Shown: piece by piece, positions 50,578-62,840 of the stretch
How the letters are laid out: each line of letters starts with the position of its first letter
Position numbering within the stretch: position 1 is the stretch's first letter
Source: Diphasiastrum complanatum
Lineage: Eukaryota; Streptophyta; Lycopodiopsida; Lycopodiales; Lycopodiaceae
Direction of reading: 5' to 3'
NCBI GenBank assembly: GCA_029204225.1
Contig: MU832573.1
Coordinates: forward strand, 1 to 64,000
DNA length: 64,000 nt
Notes under the pieces: generated by a model
What the model was told of the DNA's origin: nothing
What the model saw: the letters and a program-made list of their open reading frames with translations, nothing else
The model's database searches: none
Program-made: the position numbers and the translations under genes

Positions 50578-51014
50578 GTAATCAGTTGCATCAAAGTACT
50601 ATGACCAGATTCTATGAAGCAAAACAAAATACTCATCTTTGATTATATTATATACTATGTACGATCAATCCAATCTCCACGCTTGTATGCTTGATTCAAA
50701 TTTGGAAATGCCGCTCATTTTTTCATTCCAATAGGTAGTTGGCGCTCATATTTCCATTCTCGTGGAAGGAATGCATATGTAAACATTTTGCAATTTTTCT
50801 TGATTCGAATTTGGGGATGGCGGTCATATTCTAGATCCAGTGAAAATATTGCCCTTTTCGTAACCAATGGAGAGAATATTTTTGAATTTAGTCAAGTTAT
50901 ACTGTGAACTATTAACAGTTCTTAACTGTGACTATAGACATTGTGGTTAGATCATTGGGAGTTGGGGAGGCCTTGGGAGTGGTGTGGGCAAGCAAATAAA
51001 CAATATTGTTTTAT
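50578..51014. other. No gene recognised; right flank of the histone/transposase segment
   Basis: AT-rich, with 'TTGATTC(A/G)AATTTGG' twice (50692, 50799) and 'CTCATTTTTTCATTCC' / 'CTCATATTTCCATTC' pairs, a diverged duplication of about 105 bp. Possible promoter of the leftward transposase-like gene. No terminal inverted repeat was matched to the left side. Confidence 0.45.
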
Positions 51015-51986
51015 TTATTTTGATATTTTTGTATATCCTACATGGCATTCCTTAAGGGGTCTTTTTGATATTGAGAACTCCTCTAATGCATTGTCACTCC
51101 TTAAGCACTTGATCCTTGTGGAAAATTGGTTCTTTCTTGCATTCTTGAACTTAACAAAGACATCATACACTTCATCTTTGCTCTTTAGTAGATAGATCCA
51201 ACAAAATCTACTAAAATCATCAATGAAAGTTACATATATCTTAGCTCCACTATTGCTAATTGAAGTAAATCCATGAATATTCGAATGTACAAGTTGAAAA
51301 GGCTTTGTAGATCTAGATATAGATCTATTATATGCTAGTCTATGTGACTTAGACAAAGCACAAGACTCACAAACATGATTGAAGCAACTTAAGGAACTTG
51401 GAAGACCTATCACAACCTTCTTTCTAGACATCACCTCCAATGACTTGAAGTTGAGGTGTCCCATCCTTTTATGCCAAACCTCTTGTATAGGTATTTGCTC
51501 TCTTGAAACACATCAAACTTGGTTAGCAATAACACAAGCATCTAGTTTGAACAGCTTCCCTTGCCTTTTACCTTTTCCAATCAAGACATCCTTCCTTTTG
51601 ATCATACAAGCATCTCCATCAAACTCAACCTTGAGGCCTTTACTTAGCATTTGACTTACACTAGGCAAATTCTTGGTGATAGACGGAATTAACAAGACAT
51701 CCTCCAAATGAACATTCCTATTTGTAGAGAGAGAAATAGGAATTGTGCCAATCTCTTTGAATGCACACTCACCATCATTGGCCGTGTAGATCACCCTCTT
51801 GTCATCTCCATACGCCAACAAAGAAGTGAAGTACTCTTTGTGAAAAGTCATGTGTGAACTTGCTCCACTATCAATCCACCATTCATCTAGATCTCCATCA
51901 TTAGCAAGCATACATGAAGACATCACAAAAGCATCATCAGTTGCATCTTGAACATCTAAACCATCCTCATCAAGAGTAAGATTACC
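51015..51986 (-). pseudogene. Copia protease-integrase fragment, cut by a CACTA-like insertion
   Basis: The minus strand matches the 41.8-42.7 kb element closely: protease ('WWIDSGASSHMTFHKEY'), the spacer including the 16 bp missing in the other copy, and the integrase N-terminal and first catalytic half ('PFQLVHSNIHGF...IDDFSRF'). It ends near 51090 just after 'CLRSDN'. A stop (TGA) interrupts near 51512. The right side stops precisely at 51986, where the CACTA-like end begins within Gag coding sequence. Confidence 0.9.
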
Positions 51987-52380
51987 ACAACTAGAAAACT
52001 CTGTGTTTATCCACGCAAAGTATCCACGCGAGACCCGACACTTAGTTGATTTTCCGAAATTTTGTTTGCGTGGAACATCCACGCGTGGATTATCTAAGCC
52101 AAAAAAAATTTGAAAATGTCTCCAGCCAATCCACCGGTGTTTTTTTGAGACGGCGCCGAAAAATTTATGTGCGTGGATAATCCATGCAAAATTGAATTTT
52201 GAAAATTCCGGCAACTGTTTGGGAGGGAAGGTTGGCGGCGTCGGAAAGCAGTGTTGGCATGGATAATCCACGCGTAGATTATCCACGCAAATTTCAGTTT
52301 GTCCACCGGACCAGACCGGAAGTTAAAGATATCCACGCGTGGATATCTTCTGCATGGATTATCCACGCATTTTTTTTTTG
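51987..52380 (+). mobile_element. CACTA-like element terminus (copy 2)
   Basis: Starts CACAACTAGAAAACTCTGTG exactly as at 4843 and continues with the same 'CCGACACTTAG' and 'TTTTCCGAAATTTTGTTTGC' words. It then has an array of at least ten ATCCACGC/GCGTGGAT half-sites to 52370. The palindrome GATATCCACGCGTGGATATC (52328-52347) extends two more paired bases on each side. The insertion point in the copia gag-pol is known to within a base or two by comparison with 42700. Confidence 0.8.
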
Positions 52381-52393
52381 TTTTTTTTGTTTT

Positions 52394-52577
52394 TTGCATG
52401 TTGATAATGACATGAAATTAGTTAAATAAATATATTTCTAAAGTGAATTATATTATGATTAGACTATATATTTTTTTTCTAAAGTGAATTATATTATGAT
52501 GAGGTCTTGTTTTGCATGTTCATAATGAAATGGAATTAGTTAAATAAATATTTTTCTAAAGTGAATTATATCATGGT
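52394..52577 (+). repeat. Tandem duplication, period about 118 bp
   Basis: The word series 'TTGCATGTT.ATAATGA.ATG', 'ATTAGTTAAATAAATAT' and 'TTCTAAAGTGAATTATAT' occurs at 52394 and 52512. A third partial copy of the last word lies at 52476. Confidence 0.85.
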
Positions 52578-52763
52578 GTTCCTAGATGATTGGGATTTTT
52601 GATGAGGACGGCCACCTACTTTTATAAGACAGTTGACTCGAGCTACCAATGAGGGTAATTATGCATGATTTGGTTCATCAAAAACATTGAGCATGGAGTC
52701 CTAAAACACATTGGTGTTGCCTCGTCACTGTGAGCAGATGCACATGCCATGCTATGATGTTTT
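52578..52763 (+). other. Spacer in CACTA copy 2
   Basis: Short stretch leading into the transposase tail. Probably internally deleted transposon sequence, with no frame long enough to assign. Confidence 0.4.
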
Positions 52764-52905
52764 TCATTTGATGATGAAAATCATCTAAGAGGAGATGAAT
52801 TGCAAGATGTTGTCGCTGATGAAATTGATTCTTGTAATTTTGAATAAAAATTGATTATTGCAATTCTAAATGAAATTGATTATTGCAATGCTTTCAAATG
52901 ATTGT
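52764..52905 (+). pseudogene. CACTA transposase C-terminal tail (inverted copy of 5300-5440)
   Basis: The sense strand matches the reverse complement of the copy-1 transposase end ('DDENHLRGDELQDVV.DEID') and its 3' flank almost base for base. Nearly all upstream transposase coding is missing here. Confidence 0.85.
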
Positions 52906-53067
52906 TATTTAGCCAAAATCGAGTCTCATTTATGGTCAAGTAAGTGACAAGAATAGACATAGTTTGACTTCAATCCCATTTTTTTGGAGATAATGTCGGT
53001 GAAGATAGATGTACGGCTTCATGTTCTAAGAAAATTCTCATTTTTTAACAAATGTTGCAAAGGCAGT

Positions 53068-53418
53068 AAATCACTAAAAGCATGTGAGTTAATGAAATCA
53101 CCACCACAAACTATGACAAAATCAAGTGTTTCATCATAGTCAATCCCCTTGAATTGAGCATATCCCTTGGCAACTAGTCTTGTTTTATAATTGTTCACAC
53201 TACCATCTTGATTAAGCTTGATCTTAAAGACCCATTTGCAAACAGTAACATTTTGTATCTTTGATGGAGGATCAATAATTTTACAAGTATCTCAAACAAT
53301 GCATCATATACTCACCTCACTTTTCATTACATCAAATCACTCTTTTGTTGCTACAGTTTCATTCACACTTGAAGGAACATCATCAAACTAAAGGTAGTAA
53401 TAAGGGCAATAAAAATTA
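53068..53418 (-). pseudogene. Copia RT fragment captured in CACTA copy 2
   Basis: The reverse strand matches 5010-5300: '[15 protein letters not shown]', '[20 protein letters not shown]'. The stretch 52906-53067 between it and the transposase tail is about 160 bp longer than in copy 1, so copy 1 carries a deletion. Homology to copy 1 ends at 53418, short of the expected terminus. Confidence 0.85.
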
Positions 53419-53481
53419 AACAATCATCAACTTGTAATTGCTTCTCTCTTCCTTGTATTTGAGCCTTGATGGTTGCATTTG

Positions 53482-53494
53482 GGCTTTGATACCA
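53482..53494 (-). promoter_or_regulatory. Copia-like primer binding site
   Basis: The minus strand reads TGGTATCAAAGCC next to …TTTTAACA, the typical LTR/primer-site junction of an antisense copia element. Confidence 0.7.
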
Positions 53495-53740
53495 TGTTAA
53501 AATCGAAGGTTATGAACCTCATTTGGATAGTAAAACCTTGAAAAAGCATCAAAGGTTTCACTTATATCTAATAGATAGAAAACTAGCACACAATTCAACC
53601 TATTTTGCATCTAATTCACAAGAGCTTTTGAACACCACAATAAAACTAGAAATAATTGATCTTCACATCTTGTCACACACGTGGAAAGTATAATACTTTG
53701 TTCAAATTCAGATCTATTCATTAGACACAAAAAATCACAT
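53495..53740 (-). repeat. Partial copia 5' LTR
   Basis: Sequence outside the primer site, beginning TGTTAAAATCG. Contains CACACGTGGAAA near 53685. Its far end is not defined because the next block is RNase H from another copy. Confidence 0.5.
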
Positions 53741-53754
53741 TCATCATACATCAA

Positions 53755-54150
53755 TGAAATCTAGGATTGGCTAATAAAGCGATCGCACTTTGATTATCAC
53801 AAAATAATGTCGTTAGAGCATACTGATTCAGACCAATATCTAAGAGTAAGTTTCTCAACCAAATTGCTTCCTTTGTAGCTTGAGAGGTTGCGATATACTC
53901 TGATTCAGTGGAAGATAGAGCTATCGAAGATTGCTTGTGATTCCAGGAAATTGGACCATTGTTGAAGAAGAATGTAAATCTAGAAGTGGATTTACGAGTG
54001 TCTACATCTCTTGCTCAACTCGCATCTGTGTAACCACTGAGAAAATTGAGTTTGTCATTGCCGACTGTTCCATAACAAATGCAAAATTCCATAGCAGCAT
54101 GAAGATATCTCATGACTATGTATTCCAAGCTCCCATAGTGAGAAGATAGA
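53755..54150 (-). pseudogene. Copia RNase H fragment
   Basis: The reverse strand reads through a short 'FFNNGPISWNHKQSS' stretch, then 'ALSSTESEYIA', then 'EAIWLRNLLLDIGLNQYA', then 'LFCDNQSAIALLANP'. These are the RNase H boxes of copia elements, with the Glu of TESEY and the Asp of FCDNQ. Upstream, a degraded part ('VGNDKLNFLSGYTDAS') extends to about 54060, including one stop. No RT adjoins it. The track of sense open frames here is a shadow. Confidence 0.85.
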
Positions 54151-55070
54151 TTATTTTTTGGAGCTCATTGGAAATCTCAAGCTATTTCAAATGTAGATTG
54201 AGTTTTTGTGATCCAAATGCAACCAAATCAATTTCCAATTGTTTCTCAGGTTGAAGGCTGTACTACAACGTATAGTACACACGCATGGGCTTCGAATTTT
54301 AATGTTGATCAATGCTTTTGATTGTTAATGCTTGGTGTTTGTCAAATTGCCAATCTAGATCAACTTTTTTGTGTCTAGTTCATCCAATCACTCTTGTGGA
54401 TCTTTTGTAGATCCATTTATGTTCCTAAAGTACAGTGCTTTTACACAAAGCTTTATTAGAATGAGAATAGAGATACAATACAAAGGAAATAGCTCTCTTT
54501 TATAGATTCTCAAGGTGAGCCTCCTTCACTCTAATTGGCCACTTTGTTGGGGCAAAGATTCTAATCCAAGCCCTTCAAACAAACAAAAACTTAATCTAAT
54601 GGTTCTAAAAAAGTACAAAGCAAGTCACATGAATCATGTGAGTCTTACTTTGACCAAATTAGATTCCTTATTTGCAACTTGAGTTTGTAACTTAGACTTT
54701 GGCTTTTAACTTATTTTATTTACACCTAGAGCCCAAGTCTCTATGGAACAACTTAAAATAACTAGGAGTGTGCAGGAAGCCGGTGCCCTCGCACTTATTA
54801 TTCTAATTGTACAATGTACTGTGGCAGGGCCCACTGGGTAAGGCTTGGGCAACAGTACTTTGAGTAGTCAAACTCACTTGTATATTTATGTACAGGAAAT
54901 ACCCACAATAGGGTCCTCGGCCCAAAGAAGTGCCGGTCCCTCGACACTTCGCTGCAATCGTTGTGGAAGACAGCTATTGTTGGCTCGTGTATTGATGGTA
55001 CATGAATGCTTCAGGAAAAGCGAGGATAGAATTCGCTTATGTAAAACCTAAGGCTTTATTGGATGATGGC
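54151..55070. other. No gene recognised
   Basis: AT-rich to 54780, then more GC-balanced. A sense frame 54845-55051 ending in a Cys/Arg-rich stretch shows no domain. Confidence 0.4.
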
Positions 55071-55231
55071 GATCAGCAAGAACGTGAACTTGCCAGATTT
55101 TCAATAATATTCGTATGGGTATGGTGGCCACGCTTGATAACCTTGTTCATCGACAATTGGGTAGTCCACCAGAGGATCCCAAGACAAAGCTTGTTGTTCC
55201 TCAAAGATTGGCACAACTAGTCCCAATGCCA
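55071..55231 (+). pseudogene. Unrecognised protein-like frame
   Basis: A frame from about 55107 to the TAG near 55231 reads 'NIRMGMVATLDNLVHRQLGS' and a Pro/Lys/Arg-rich end ('PEDPKTKLVVPQRLAQL'). It has protein-like composition but no start and no recognised family. Probably a transposon remnant. Confidence 0.3.
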
Positions 55232-56280
55232 TAGACTTCTCCAAATTGTAATGTGGATATGACGACGTGCTTGCTTGAATCTCTTGTCTATCTAGGTATT
55301 TGTGGTATGCTTGAACCTAAATGCTCTCCTCCGCAATCAATCTTACAAATTGAGGACAAGGTGTTGTCGTGATAGGTGCTGGTTCTTGTTGTACAATAGG
55401 CCTTTTTGGGCTTGGATTCCCTGGATTTGGCCTTTTGAGAATGGATAGAACTAGTTTGACATTGGTTGAGTGGTCTGTTGTTTTGTGGAATCTTGCTCGT
55501 TGAAGGAAAATCGTTCACCTTAGTCTTCCCTTTGCTATTTGCAGCTTGTCACATGTCTCTACAGGCTATTTCCACCTGACTACTAGTTGTTTATACATTT
55601 TTTTGTCTGTATCAGACCTGTCGAGGCCGTACTAGGCCTCATTGGACTTGCACCTATCTGTCTGTGAAAAAAATCAGGCCTCCAGGGCTTGTATGCGGTA
55701 TGTAGAGCTTCCAGGCCCTATCTATGGCCTGTAGAGCCTGTCCATGACCTACCATCACTGTCTACAAAGAGAAAAATTAGATCCTCAACTTGTCTATGGC
55801 CAACTAGCCCTCATTCTTTTGTTTATGGTCTATATCAGACCTACTACAAGTCTAAAAAAAAATTTTGTGGCCGTTTTTGCTATCTTGCGACCAATCATAA
55901 ATCCATGGCAGCCTCTACTGTTGTTTTTTTGCTACCATAGCCTGAGTGCGAGCTTTAGATTTCTATTTACAACCTTGTGTGGTCTTAAAATGTTGTCCTC
56001 TATTTGTGGCAATTTGAGGCTTCGACAGCGACCTGTGATAACGTTTTGAAATTACTTTTTCGTTGATCTCGTTGTCTAAGCAACATGTGAATGAAACAAA
56101 CAACAAAGGAAATTAAATTGGGAAGAAAGTAACATTCATGACTAGTTAGGCTCTCAGACTTTTCGGTAACTTTGCGCATATATGAGGTAATGTAATTCAC
56201 ATCCAATACCATTGTCTAAAATACAATTTGCAAATATCGTTTTATATGCAATATTGTATTCCATGCTTAGTGACACAACA
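55232..56280. other. No gene recognised; loose GGCCTGTA repeats
   Basis: Around 55610-55760 and 55795-55860 the words 'AGACCT', 'AGGCCT', 'GGCCTGTAGAG' and 'TCTATGGCC' recur at short spacing, a degenerate minisatellite. No coding region supported. Confidence 0.5.
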
Positions 56281-56409
56281 ACAAAATGCGCGACTTCTGA
56301 CGCAAGGCTCTGACGGATTAAAAAAAAAATTCATAATCCATCGAAATTCAACATATATAATTCGTTGGACTCCGATAGAAAAAAAAAGAAAACTTTGCTG
56401 AAAAATTTG

Positions 56410-56554
56410 ATGGATGTCGGATTTCGACGGATAATAAATATTTCAAAATCTGACATCCCATTTCCAAGTCACTATAACTTTTTAAGTAATGATGTCACTT
56501 GTTCATGCGTAAAAAAAAAAAAGCATGAAGCGGATGTTAGAATCCGACATCCAT
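56410..56554. repeat. Foldback: 14-bp perfect inverted repeat
   Basis: ATGGATGTCGGATT (56410-56423) and its exact complement AATCCGACATCCAT (56541-56554) enclose 117 bp. A third, imperfect antisense copy ('AAATCTGACATCCCA') lies at 56446-56460. Possibly the ends of a small foldback or MITE-like element. Confidence 0.6.
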
Positions 56555-59225
56555 GATTATTCTCAAAGCCGCGCCATTTTTTTAGATTATTTTATTTTTT
56601 ATTCTTGCTGAAAATTGTTGGAGATCAGCTTTTGGCACTTCTTCTCAACTCTATCAATTCCATTTGTCTTATTCCAAGTATGATTCTTTTGTTTTGTTAT
56701 GTGCAACTAAGATTTCTTTCTTTGTAGCATTTTCGTGTATACTATCTTCCTTGTATTGCATATTTTGTGTAGTTAAACACAAATATGTGTCTTAGTGATT
56801 TATGATCGTGAGAGAGTGAGAGAGAAAGAGAAGGATGTGTGTGAGAGATAGAGAGAGCAAGAAAAATATAGATAGAAGAGTTTGATTTAATGTTATGTTC
56901 TTTGTAGATCTTAGGGTTTAGATTTTAAGCATGAACCTTCTTTCATCTTTATTTTTCCATTCCGCAATTGTTTCTATTTTGTATTGAACGATTCATTTTT
57001 ATATTCCATTTGAAAATCGTACTTGTACTATGGTAGAATAAGTAACCGTTCTGAACACTTGTAATGAATACGCATCATTTGTTGTGTAGACGTTAAGTTC
57101 AGGCAGTTCACCTAGTTAACCGTACAAAATTATCAAAGTTATAAATGATTTAGTTTTGCTATTTATGGGGTTTTCAAAAGTGTTCTAGCAAAGCAAGTTT
57201 TTAAGGGACTAATCACATCTCTTTGAAGAATGAGGTCATACCGATCTGAGTTATGATATGCATTGACCAAAGCTTGCATTTTGTGGTTGAATCTAGTTAA
57301 CTGGGTGAATGATTTGGAGTTTGGTAGTGAACCATATTTTTTTAGCACAAATTGGAGTTTGGTTAATACTACATAAACAAATGTTGTGTGGTTGATTAGA
57401 GCAATAATTGTTTCTCATTTTCTGACTTATTAGGCGACACCAAGAAAGATTCTAGTTAGAGTTTATTGGCATCATATTGAATTGATTATTGTGATGCACT
57501 TTATGAAAAAGTAAATAAACATGTTTCTATTCTACGCTTGACTATGATAGACCTGTTAGTTGAATGTCAATAAAGCGTCAAGTTCAGAAATGTTTTTCAT
57601 CATTTATGGAGAGTGTATTAGCTTGACCCGACCTTTGTGAAACACCAGAGCGTGAAGTCTGCCAGAAATAGTTGAAACACGTTGTCCTAGCTAAGTTGCA
57701 ATATAGGCACACCATTTCCAGTATTGTCTAGCAAAATATTTAGACCCAAAATTTGGGAAACACTATCATCCAATGAAGAGGACGATATGCGTAATATACT
57801 CATCATTTTTTCACTTGACCTATCTAGTTTGCAAATCGATGTTGTCCGCAACTTAGAGTATCCTGCCAGTTATTACCACATACTCCATCGGATTCTAACC
57901 AAGTTAGGCTTAGTTGGGTTCGAGGAGCCACAAGTCATACTGGGGAAACGTACCATCACATCCTAGAGTTGAAACGGCCATGGGTTTTTAGAGCTACAAT
58001 AGTTATGGATTTTTATAGCATCCTTTTCATGCATTCAAGTACTATCATGTTCCGTCATCATCGTCGTAGAAAGATAGAAATGTCGTACCCTACCAACAAG
58101 ACGGTAACAGGTGATGAAACTTCATAGCCACATCAGAGAGAGAAGTATATCATGTCGTTCTTGTAGATAGTACAGTACGTATGGCCCACCAAGTTATGAC
58201 CAAAATCCAAATAGTGAAATCTTTTGTTAGGCCATGGGTAACTAAGGACTCTACTTGCAGTATAACTACTAGACTTAGTACATTGGACCAAATGCCCATC
58301 CTAAGTCAATCCTAAGTCGAAGTACTTAGCCGCGAGTAGTAACCTTCACAAATTTGTCATACCTAGCCGAATGCAATACTAGAGGCTAAGTGGGGGCTAT
58401 AGTTAGTCAACCTAACCTCGGTTTGATCTCGTATAAACATTTTCTACCAGTCAAACTAGTTGCTCAATCTAGGACAACCATTACCGATATCTCCAAACAG
58501 TTAGGTTGTAGAGATTTTGGTTATACACAATAACCCAATATCTAGCCTAGTTACAATCCGCCAAACTACTTGCTCATTGATGAAATGCCCAAACGTACGT
58601 ACATTTTCTAGGGTTGGTGTGACCACGTCCACTAAACCCCAAAGTGACAATTCAAGACTACCGTGAGTATATGGAAAATAATCTGGGAGGATAAGTCTAG
58701 TATTGTACCAAAGTTGTTTAGGCCCAGTTGATTGAAACATAACCTACCCTCTCCCTACCATACTTATGGAAGCCTAAAAACTTCCATTGGTAAGGAGAGC
58801 ATGGAGAGACTGAGTGAACCCCAGGGTCGGAAGTAGTTTTTCTCGATCCCTTCCATAAGGGCAGTGTGGGTCCTTCCTCTTTTAGGGCTTTCTTGAGAGA
58901 CCAACCCCCATTCGAAAAACCCCTAACAGTACCGTGTTTTTTAATGATCTAACTATGGAGTAAGCTTATAATTTCTAGTGAATTGAGTTTGGGAGTTTTT
59001 CTTGAACTTATGAAGTAAGTCATGATGATTGAATGTGGATAACTTCTTTATTTAACAAAATGGATTTTTGTTGAATATTGTAAGAGAAGTACCAGAATCT
59101 AAATTTTTGTGGATGCTCTAATCATGTACTTTCATTAAATTGATAGACCTTAATGGAGTAATGCTAAGCCAGTGAAGTGAATTGGATAACCGACTTTTCT
59201 TTAGTTTTTGCTATATGTCTAAGAA
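56555..59225. other. No gene recognised
   Basis: AT-rich with a purine-rich stretch at 56810-56870 (GAGAGAGTGAGAGAGAAAGAG). Frames at 57724-57966 (sense) and 58501-58740 (antisense) lack domains. Confidence 0.4.
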
Positions 59226-59441
59226 ATTTTCACGTTCCTCATCTTCTTTTTGTTTTTGATGAATACACTTGGGTTATTTCAACAATATATGAACGATATT
59301 TTTCGTCCATACTTGGGTCAATGCCTAGTGGTATTCTTAGATGATATTTTCATCTACAATGAATTGCTTAAGGGATATGGGAGAATTCGATGGTTTGAAG
59401 TATTTTTTGGAATTGAGATCGAACCCTATATTTGGATTTAG
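59226..59441 (+). pseudogene. Gypsy reverse transcriptase scrap
   Basis: The sense strand reads a short 'GLFQQYMNDIFRPYLGQ' stretch followed by 'CLVVFLDDIFIYN', the central RT region of Ty3/gypsy elements with the (F/V)LDD catalytic Asp pair. The usual 'PFGL.NAP' just before is degraded. Nothing on either side extends the domain, so this is an isolated remnant. Confidence 0.8.
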
Positions 59442-60916
59442 GATAGCCAGATAATCTTTTTTATTTTCTAGAGAATAGATTGAAGGATTTCTTGGAGAAA
59501 AAGTTGATGGTATGGGACATCTGTGATTCCAAAGGGAATTCTTGTGTGAGAGTGATATGTAGACCAGTGGTTAGTAATTGCAGTATTGATAATGCTAATG
59601 AATCAATTCATTGGTTTTTTTTTTTCAAGGTATTTGGGGAGATTATGAGATATTGATCCGGATCTCTAATGGTATCTCACAGTCTACAAATCGGAACCCT
59701 TAAAGCTATTTGTCACCTTTTAAGAACCCTTACTTTTTTTTTAAAATTTCTCAAATTTGGACATCATATTAAATTCACATGATCCTTCGAGCTTGAAAGT
59801 TACTTCTTTTTATCATGTGAATTACTACTTGTATGGTTGAGGCTTGGAGTTTGAAATATTTCAAGATAATAGTGTTTCAATTTCTTAAACCCAGATTGTC
59901 CCTTATGCATAGATAGATCTCAAATAGATGATGGTTACTATCACTCCGATTGGAAATGTTTGGTAGATAAGTCTTGTGTATAATTAAGTAAATCCTTTTG
60001 GAAGGTACTTATTATTGACTTCAAAATAATTCAGATATTTTCATATGTCATCTCTAGTTGATTTTTATAAGAAATTTGGGAATTTATTTAAAAGGAGAGG
60101 TGAAGTGATGGGTAAGATTTTATTAGAGGACCTATCAGTTGCACTGTTTTTTGAATAAAAGAAATTCTCTTAGGATTGTTTGGAACAATCTGGAACTAGA
60201 GGTGGATTAAAATTTAAATTTTTTATAAGTAGTACTGAGTAAGATTGAAAATGACCAATCTTAGTTGGTAGGGATAGAAGTAAGTTTGATCTTGGAATGT
60301 CTATATTGAATCAACCTAATATTAGTTGGAGTACTAGGATCCGCGAGGGGTTGATCAAATGGGAGGAATTTGGGGGTAAGAAGTAAATTGGGTTGGAAAA
60401 CTCATGAGAGAAAATGTGTTCTCAGTCTCAGAGATTTCCCAGATATGTTAGTTACTCATGATGAATAGAATTTTTAGTAGCTGAGTTACAAGATTCTCAG
60501 TGAGATATGTAAGTAGCATATGCGGATTTTGGAGGAATCTGTCAGACATGGACATATGTGTATGTATTGGGTCATAATGAGATTGTTCTCATATGTGCAT
60601 GTTTGATCTTGTATGAATCTACTATGTATTCCTGGTTACTAGGGTTATTTGGTGCAATTAACCTAGTCGATGAACATAATCATATGATCAAGTATTGTAA
60701 TGGACAATTACTTGTAGAGTTAACATGATATTGTTATGGAAGATTTACTTGTTAAATTAAAAAATGATTTGGATAAGGATCTAAATGTGGTGTTGTATTG
60801 GTACAATTAAGATATGCACATGGACATTTGAGATTTCTGAATCATTGGCAATTAACTTCAGTAGTTGGCTTACTCTTGTGGAAGTTATTATTCACATATT
60901 AGATAGACCAACGTAC
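59442..60916. other. No gene recognised
   Basis: AT-rich. May contain further decayed gypsy sequence after the RT scrap, but no motif could be read. Confidence 0.4.
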
Positions 60917-61010
60917 ACTTGTCGAAAAACACAAGTGATGTTTGGTTTCTTTTCTTTTTTCCACAACCAGTGCTGCACTTGTTGGAAAACACAAGTGCCG
61001 TTTGGTTCAT
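60917..61010 (+). repeat. Paired small hairpins in a short duplication
   Basis: Two copies of 'CACTTGT.G.AAAACACAAGTG' followed by GTTTGGTT (60917-60948 and 60974-61006). Each copy can fold on its own because CACTTGT pairs with ACAAGTG. Confidence 0.75.
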
Positions 61011-62295
61011 AATTATCCTCGAGATTGCACCTTGTACCTAGACACCTATACAGTTCATAGGCACTTCACACCTCAAAGAGTATTAAAAGACAACGCAACT
61101 TTGAAACTACATCGAGAGAATCATCTTATTAATCAACCATCGAAAAGGTCAATAATCACTTGTCATAGGAAAAATTGATCTTAAAGTGATAGGTTAATGA
61201 AGATGAATGAGCTAGGAGCATCATCATATTCAAAATCAAATCTACACTAATATCTCTTCAACAAACCATACTTCATCATTACACAAGCATGAGATACTAT
61301 AGTGGAGGAAATTGGACGTCTAACTATCAACCTTGACATTAGGCTGTTGCACAAGATGGCAACGTGACCAAATCCAAAAGTTATAAGTGTGACTCTATGT
61401 CGATAGAAAGAAGCTCTTTGCTTCAGAGAGATGATCATGAATAAGATGTTTCGACCAAACCTTCCTCTTTCAATATAGACAAAGTGATGAGTGGCTGGCG
61501 CAGATATACCTATGTAGCATGCAGTTGACGGTCTGTGTGAATGCAGTAAGGGTGCTGGCTTTTATCTCAAATCGTAGAATAGTGAGATCCAGGCTCGAAA
61601 TCTAATTGTGGCATGAGCTATGCCTGGGATGGAATGGATTAATTTCCAGTCACCATTGATTAGGAGATACCCAAAAGTCTTTGGATAGTAGCATTGAAGT
61701 AGATCATAAGCTTTTGCCTATTATTATACATTCATGATACAAGAATTGATAGCATGAGAGACATCTGATTGCAGCCAGAGGTAATCATAAAATCCAGTTC
61801 GCAATTTTCAATGCTTTACAGAGTTTCAAAGAGCATATCGAATGATCCAACCGTTGGATCAAGTTCATGTAAACAGTGAAAATGGTCGTAATTATCTTGT
61901 CTAGATTTTGACCGACGCGATTGTGCATATTCAATTGGAATCAAAGGTATAAGTGTTTTTATGTAGCAGTTGTAGAATTAGAATTTGGCTCTTTGTCTCC
62001 TATAACAAAACATTTGAGACAACAAGATTGAACGCTACTATACAGTTAAGATCTCTCACTCGGCAGCAAAGGAGCAGCGGTAGAGCTTTCAAAACAATTC
62101 CTATTGTTGGTATTTTAGAGTTTTGGTGGGCATTTTTGTTTAGGCAAGTCCTTTGAAATCTATTACAAAAGGTTTACAACGGCCGACGGCTCCGTCAAGG
62201 TTAACGACATTCCGTGTGAAGCAAAATTGAAAAATATATAAATGATCTCAATTCAGTTGGTGAGGTGGTCCATCATAGGGATTTCTTTGTATAGT
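61011..62295. other. No gene recognised
   Basis: No domain or RNA gene seen. Small open frames at 60942-61178 and 61953-62156 are unsupported. Confidence 0.4.
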
Positions 62296-62302
62296 TGTTC
62301 TC

Positions 62303-62840
62303 ATGGCTTTGGACATCTCTCGACTTCGTCCTCTCAGTCACAAACGACCTACTCCTCCAGACTCCCTCCTCATTCGCGTTAGGCTGTGCTTTTTGTTGAT
62401 GGTTCCACGCTTGCCTCAACACCCTCTGTTCCTCCTTCGGCCAACTCTTCCCATGGCACTGTTGCCCCCTCATTTGGTTGTGAACCTCCTTCGACCCTTG
62501 TTGCATTGCCTTCTCAATCCCTTGAACGTGTTCCTTGCCATGCATTTGGTCGTTTCTTCTCTCCTAGAGGAGGTCTTTCCCATCACCAGCGTTCTTGTCC
62601 TACATTGCTTCAGTTGTCTCAAGATCGCCCTCCTCTCTCAGTACTCCATTCGCCCTCTGCTTCAGTTTGGTACTTTCCTTGACATGCTCGACAATTTTCA
62701 CTTGGGCTTCCCTCGTCCAAGGCTCTACTTTCATAATCCCCTCGCTCTCTGTCATGAAACTCAACTTGCTATGCGTCTTCCTCTTGATCGCTTGGCTATT
62801 GACCTCTTTGACATTGCAGCTTGGAATATGTTTCTTCTTT
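62303..62840 (+). other. Pyrimidine-rich, Ser/Pro-coding stretch
   Basis: Unusually long open frames in several registers (up to 192 codons) reflect CT-rich composition. One frame (62386-62682) is Ser/Pro/His-rich, like the linkers of some copia polyproteins. It leads into copia integrase sequence, so it may be a scrambled part of that element. Confidence 0.35.

Noticed and set aside
53931-54149. 72-codon sense protein
   Set aside because: It is the shadow of the antisense copia RNase H, which matches known motifs.
54845-55220. Sense gene from the 68- and 72-codon frames
   Set aside because: No domain, and the frames overlap in different registers. Only a short protein-like piece at the end is kept as a low-confidence remnant.
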